A stretch of DNA of 34,402 nucleotides from an uncultured Eubacteriales bacterium (GTDB lineage: Bacteria; Bacillota; Clostridia; Christensenellales; Aristaeellaceae): positions 1-34,402 of the forward strand of contig CADCHI010000028.1 in NCBI GenBank assembly GCA_902801165.1, read 5' to 3'. Made by a program: the position numbers and the translations under genes. The notes below the pieces were generated by a model. That model had not been told where the DNA came from. It ran no database searches and saw only the letters and a program-made list of their open reading frames with translations. This document shows positions 33,587 through 34,402 of the stretch, one piece after another. How positions within the stretch are numbered: the stretch's first letter is position 1; each line of letters opens with the position of its first letter.

Positions 33587-33714
33587 TCAATAGTCAAACG
33601 CAGGGGCTTTCTTGCGTTTGACCATTGGCTCCTTGCGTTTGACTATATACCCCTTCGTTTGGATATAGCCACCTTGCGTTTGGACATTGAATCCTGCGTT
33701 TGACTATTGATTTC
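33587..33714. repeat. 20-21 nt tandem array bounded by a 16 bp inverted repeat
   Basis: Five consecutive imperfect units of 21, 21, 20, 21 and 20 bases (33612-33632, 33633-33653, 33654-33673, 33674-33694, 33695-33714) share TTGCGTTTGACTAT followed by a variable stretch ending CC. The last unit (TGCGTTTGACTATTGA, 33695-33710) is matched by a perfect inverted copy (TCAATAGTCAAACGCA) at 33587-33602, with AATGGGG and CCCCAAAA outside. No reading frame is maintained through it on the plus strand, and on the minus strand it would encode only a low-complexity tail. It lies between the operon terminator and the zinc-ribbon HTH gene; its role is unknown. Confidence 0.6.
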
Positions 33715-33747
33715 AACCCCAAAAAAGCGGCGACATGCCGCTGGTGA

Positions 33748-34107
33748 TTATGATCGTCTTGATGTGTAGAAACATGCTCTGGAACAGCATTTTGCCTGTT
33801 TGTACGATGTGAAGCCCTTCCCACATACCGCACAGACAAAGGTGGTGAGCCGTTCGCCCTGAAGCTCACCCTGATGGCTGTACCACCAGTCATTGCGGCA
33901 TTTGTCAGAACAGAAGCGCTGGGTTTTCCGCGCATCCTTTGGCAACACCTTTTTGCACAGTTCGCACCGCCTGGCATCTTTATGTTTCTGCCGATGTACA
34001 AACACCTTCAGTGCAGAGACCTCGATGCCCAGCACCGCTGATATTTCATTGTACTGTTTGCCTGCCGCCCGCATGTCCAGAATCGTTCTTTTCTCTTTCT
34101 CCGTCAT
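33748..34107 (-). CDS. HTH protein with two cysteine clusters (recombinase-associated type)
   Basis: ATG 34107 follows GGAGG at seven bases; 119 residues. Residues 1-40 form a sigma-region-4-like HTH (MTEKEKRTILDMRAAGKQYN, then EISAVLGIEVSALKVFVHRQ). Two zinc-ribbon-like clusters follow: CELCKK with FCSDKCRNDWW, and CAVCGKGF with CCSRAC. The first cluster is the CxxC-x-FCSxxCR design of small Clostridia proteins encoded just before large serine recombinases. No recombinase follows here; downstream lies the tandem array instead. It shares the HTH plan but not the cysteines with the left-edge gene at 2736. It is probably an orphaned element regulator. Confidence 0.7.
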   Translation of the reverse strand: MTEKEKRTILDMRAAGKQYNEISAVLGIEVSALKVFVHRQKHKDARRCELCKKVLPKDARKTQRFCSDKCRNDWWYSHQGELQGERLTTFVCAVCGKGFTSYKQAKCCSRACFYTSRRS

Positions 34108-34170
34108 AAAAGAACCTCCTCTCGCCTGGTAGCCGCGAGAGGAGGCAAAAAGGGACGTTTTCATGAACAA

Positions 34171-34303
34171 CCTGGTTCAACTGCGTTGATTACAGGCCAG
34201 CCTGCTTCAGCGCATTCTATAATTGTCTGAACCCCGCCAGCCACGCCGCTTGCCAGGCAACATGGTCGTTGGGGTTCAGTGTGTCAATGTTTCTTACTCA
34301 GGA
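34171..34303. other. Non-coding flank with CTGAACCCC repeats
   Basis: CTGAACCCC at 34227-34235 is repeated in inverse at 34271-34279 and again directly at 34377-34385. A -10-like TATAAT occurs near 34217. No gene is visible between the HTH gene and the TIR-like repeat, and 34346-34402 is likewise empty. Confidence 0.35.
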
Positions 34304-34345
34304 TAACTTTTCTCCTTTTGTGTCCTATTTTTGTTGACTTGTGCA
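34304..34345 (-). repeat. TIR-like repeat, right copy (inverted)
   Basis: On the minus strand GTGCACAAGTCAACAAAAAT, then AGGACACAAAAGGAG and AAAAGTTAT matches the copy at 13776-13820 with a few mismatches and a small gap. The copies point toward each other across about 20.5 kb. This may be a pair of transposon ends or two independent relics of one element family. Confidence 0.55.
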
Positions 34346-34402
34346 CCCGTGTCATAACCTTTGAAGGTCTGTTACTCTGAACCCCACTGAAAAACTCTAA
34401 CT

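Noticed and set aside
33612-33714. CRISPR array
   Set aside because: The 20-21 nt units are contiguous without 30-40 nt unique spacers, the repeats are imperfect and there are no cas genes.

Overview
The window looks like a chromosomal stretch of a GC-rich, gut-type Clostridia (Firmicutes) genome. The evidence is the strong purine-rich Shine-Dalgarno sites, sigma-A promoters, LplABC/YesMN-type sugar systems, CUT1 ABC transporters without their own ATPase, Clostridia-type serine-recombinase/HTH debris and secreted binding proteins with an alanine-rich signal peptide ending in Ala-Glu-Gly. No taxon-defining gene (rRNA, ribosomal protein) is present, so the assignment is an inference.

Left edge (1-3450) is a graveyard of mobile DNA: a phage receptor-binding/tail protein end and a holin that each carry one in-frame TAG, the first 22 or so codons of an oppositely oriented phage gene, a metallophosphoesterase, a HAD phosphatase fragment, a truncated large serine recombinase behind its small HTH partner gene, and a piece of an ImmA/IrrE peptidase. 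From 3452 the host functions start. A consensus promoter drives a membrane-anchored AraC-type sensor-regulator (3612-5843). A dyad and promoter (6531-6626) then precede an operon with two LplB/LplC-type permeases, a secreted binding protein, a GHL6-like putative glycoside hydrolase and a D-2-hydroxyacid dehydrogenase (6658-13345). Together they read as uptake plus intracellular processing of a glycan fragment, with the AraC protein as the likely regulator.

A second scar (13360-14739) holds a recombinase C-terminal remnant with its terminator, a TIR-like repeat, an N-terminally truncated AcrVA2-family (anti-CRISPR family) gene and the tail of another metallophosphoesterase. Next comes a divergent pair, 6-phospho-beta-glucosidase (GH1) and a PTS IICBA permease (14753-18511), a simple beta-glucoside uptake and cleavage module. 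It is followed by a MITE-like palindromic element (18550-18702), an ABC exporter missing its N-terminus and, fused to it head-on, the 3' end of a CGGC-domain gene.

The largest coherent unit is a divergent locus at 20825-33348. Leftward: YesN-type response regulator, YesM-type sensor kinase, HpcH/HpaI aldolase, DapA/NanA-type aldolase and a GH112 galactosyl phosphorylase, tightly coupled by overlaps. Rightward: binding protein, two CUT1 permeases, an NHL beta-propeller protein and an aldo/keto reductase, closed by a strong terminator at 33446. GH112 enzymes split beta-galactosyl-HexNAc or beta-galactosyl-rhamnose with phosphate. With two 2-oxo-acid-type aldolases, a propeller/lactonase-like protein and an oxidoreductase beside it, the locus could be a disaccharide import, phosphorolysis and non-phosphorylative sugar-acid pathway, which is the most interesting metabolic hypothesis here.

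The right edge (33587-34402) contains an unusual 20-21 nt tandem array closed by a 16 bp inverted repeat, a zinc-ribbon HTH gene related in design to the left-edge HTH gene, and an inverted copy of the repeat seen at 13776-13820. The two copies face inward and bracket about 20.5 kb of catabolic genes.
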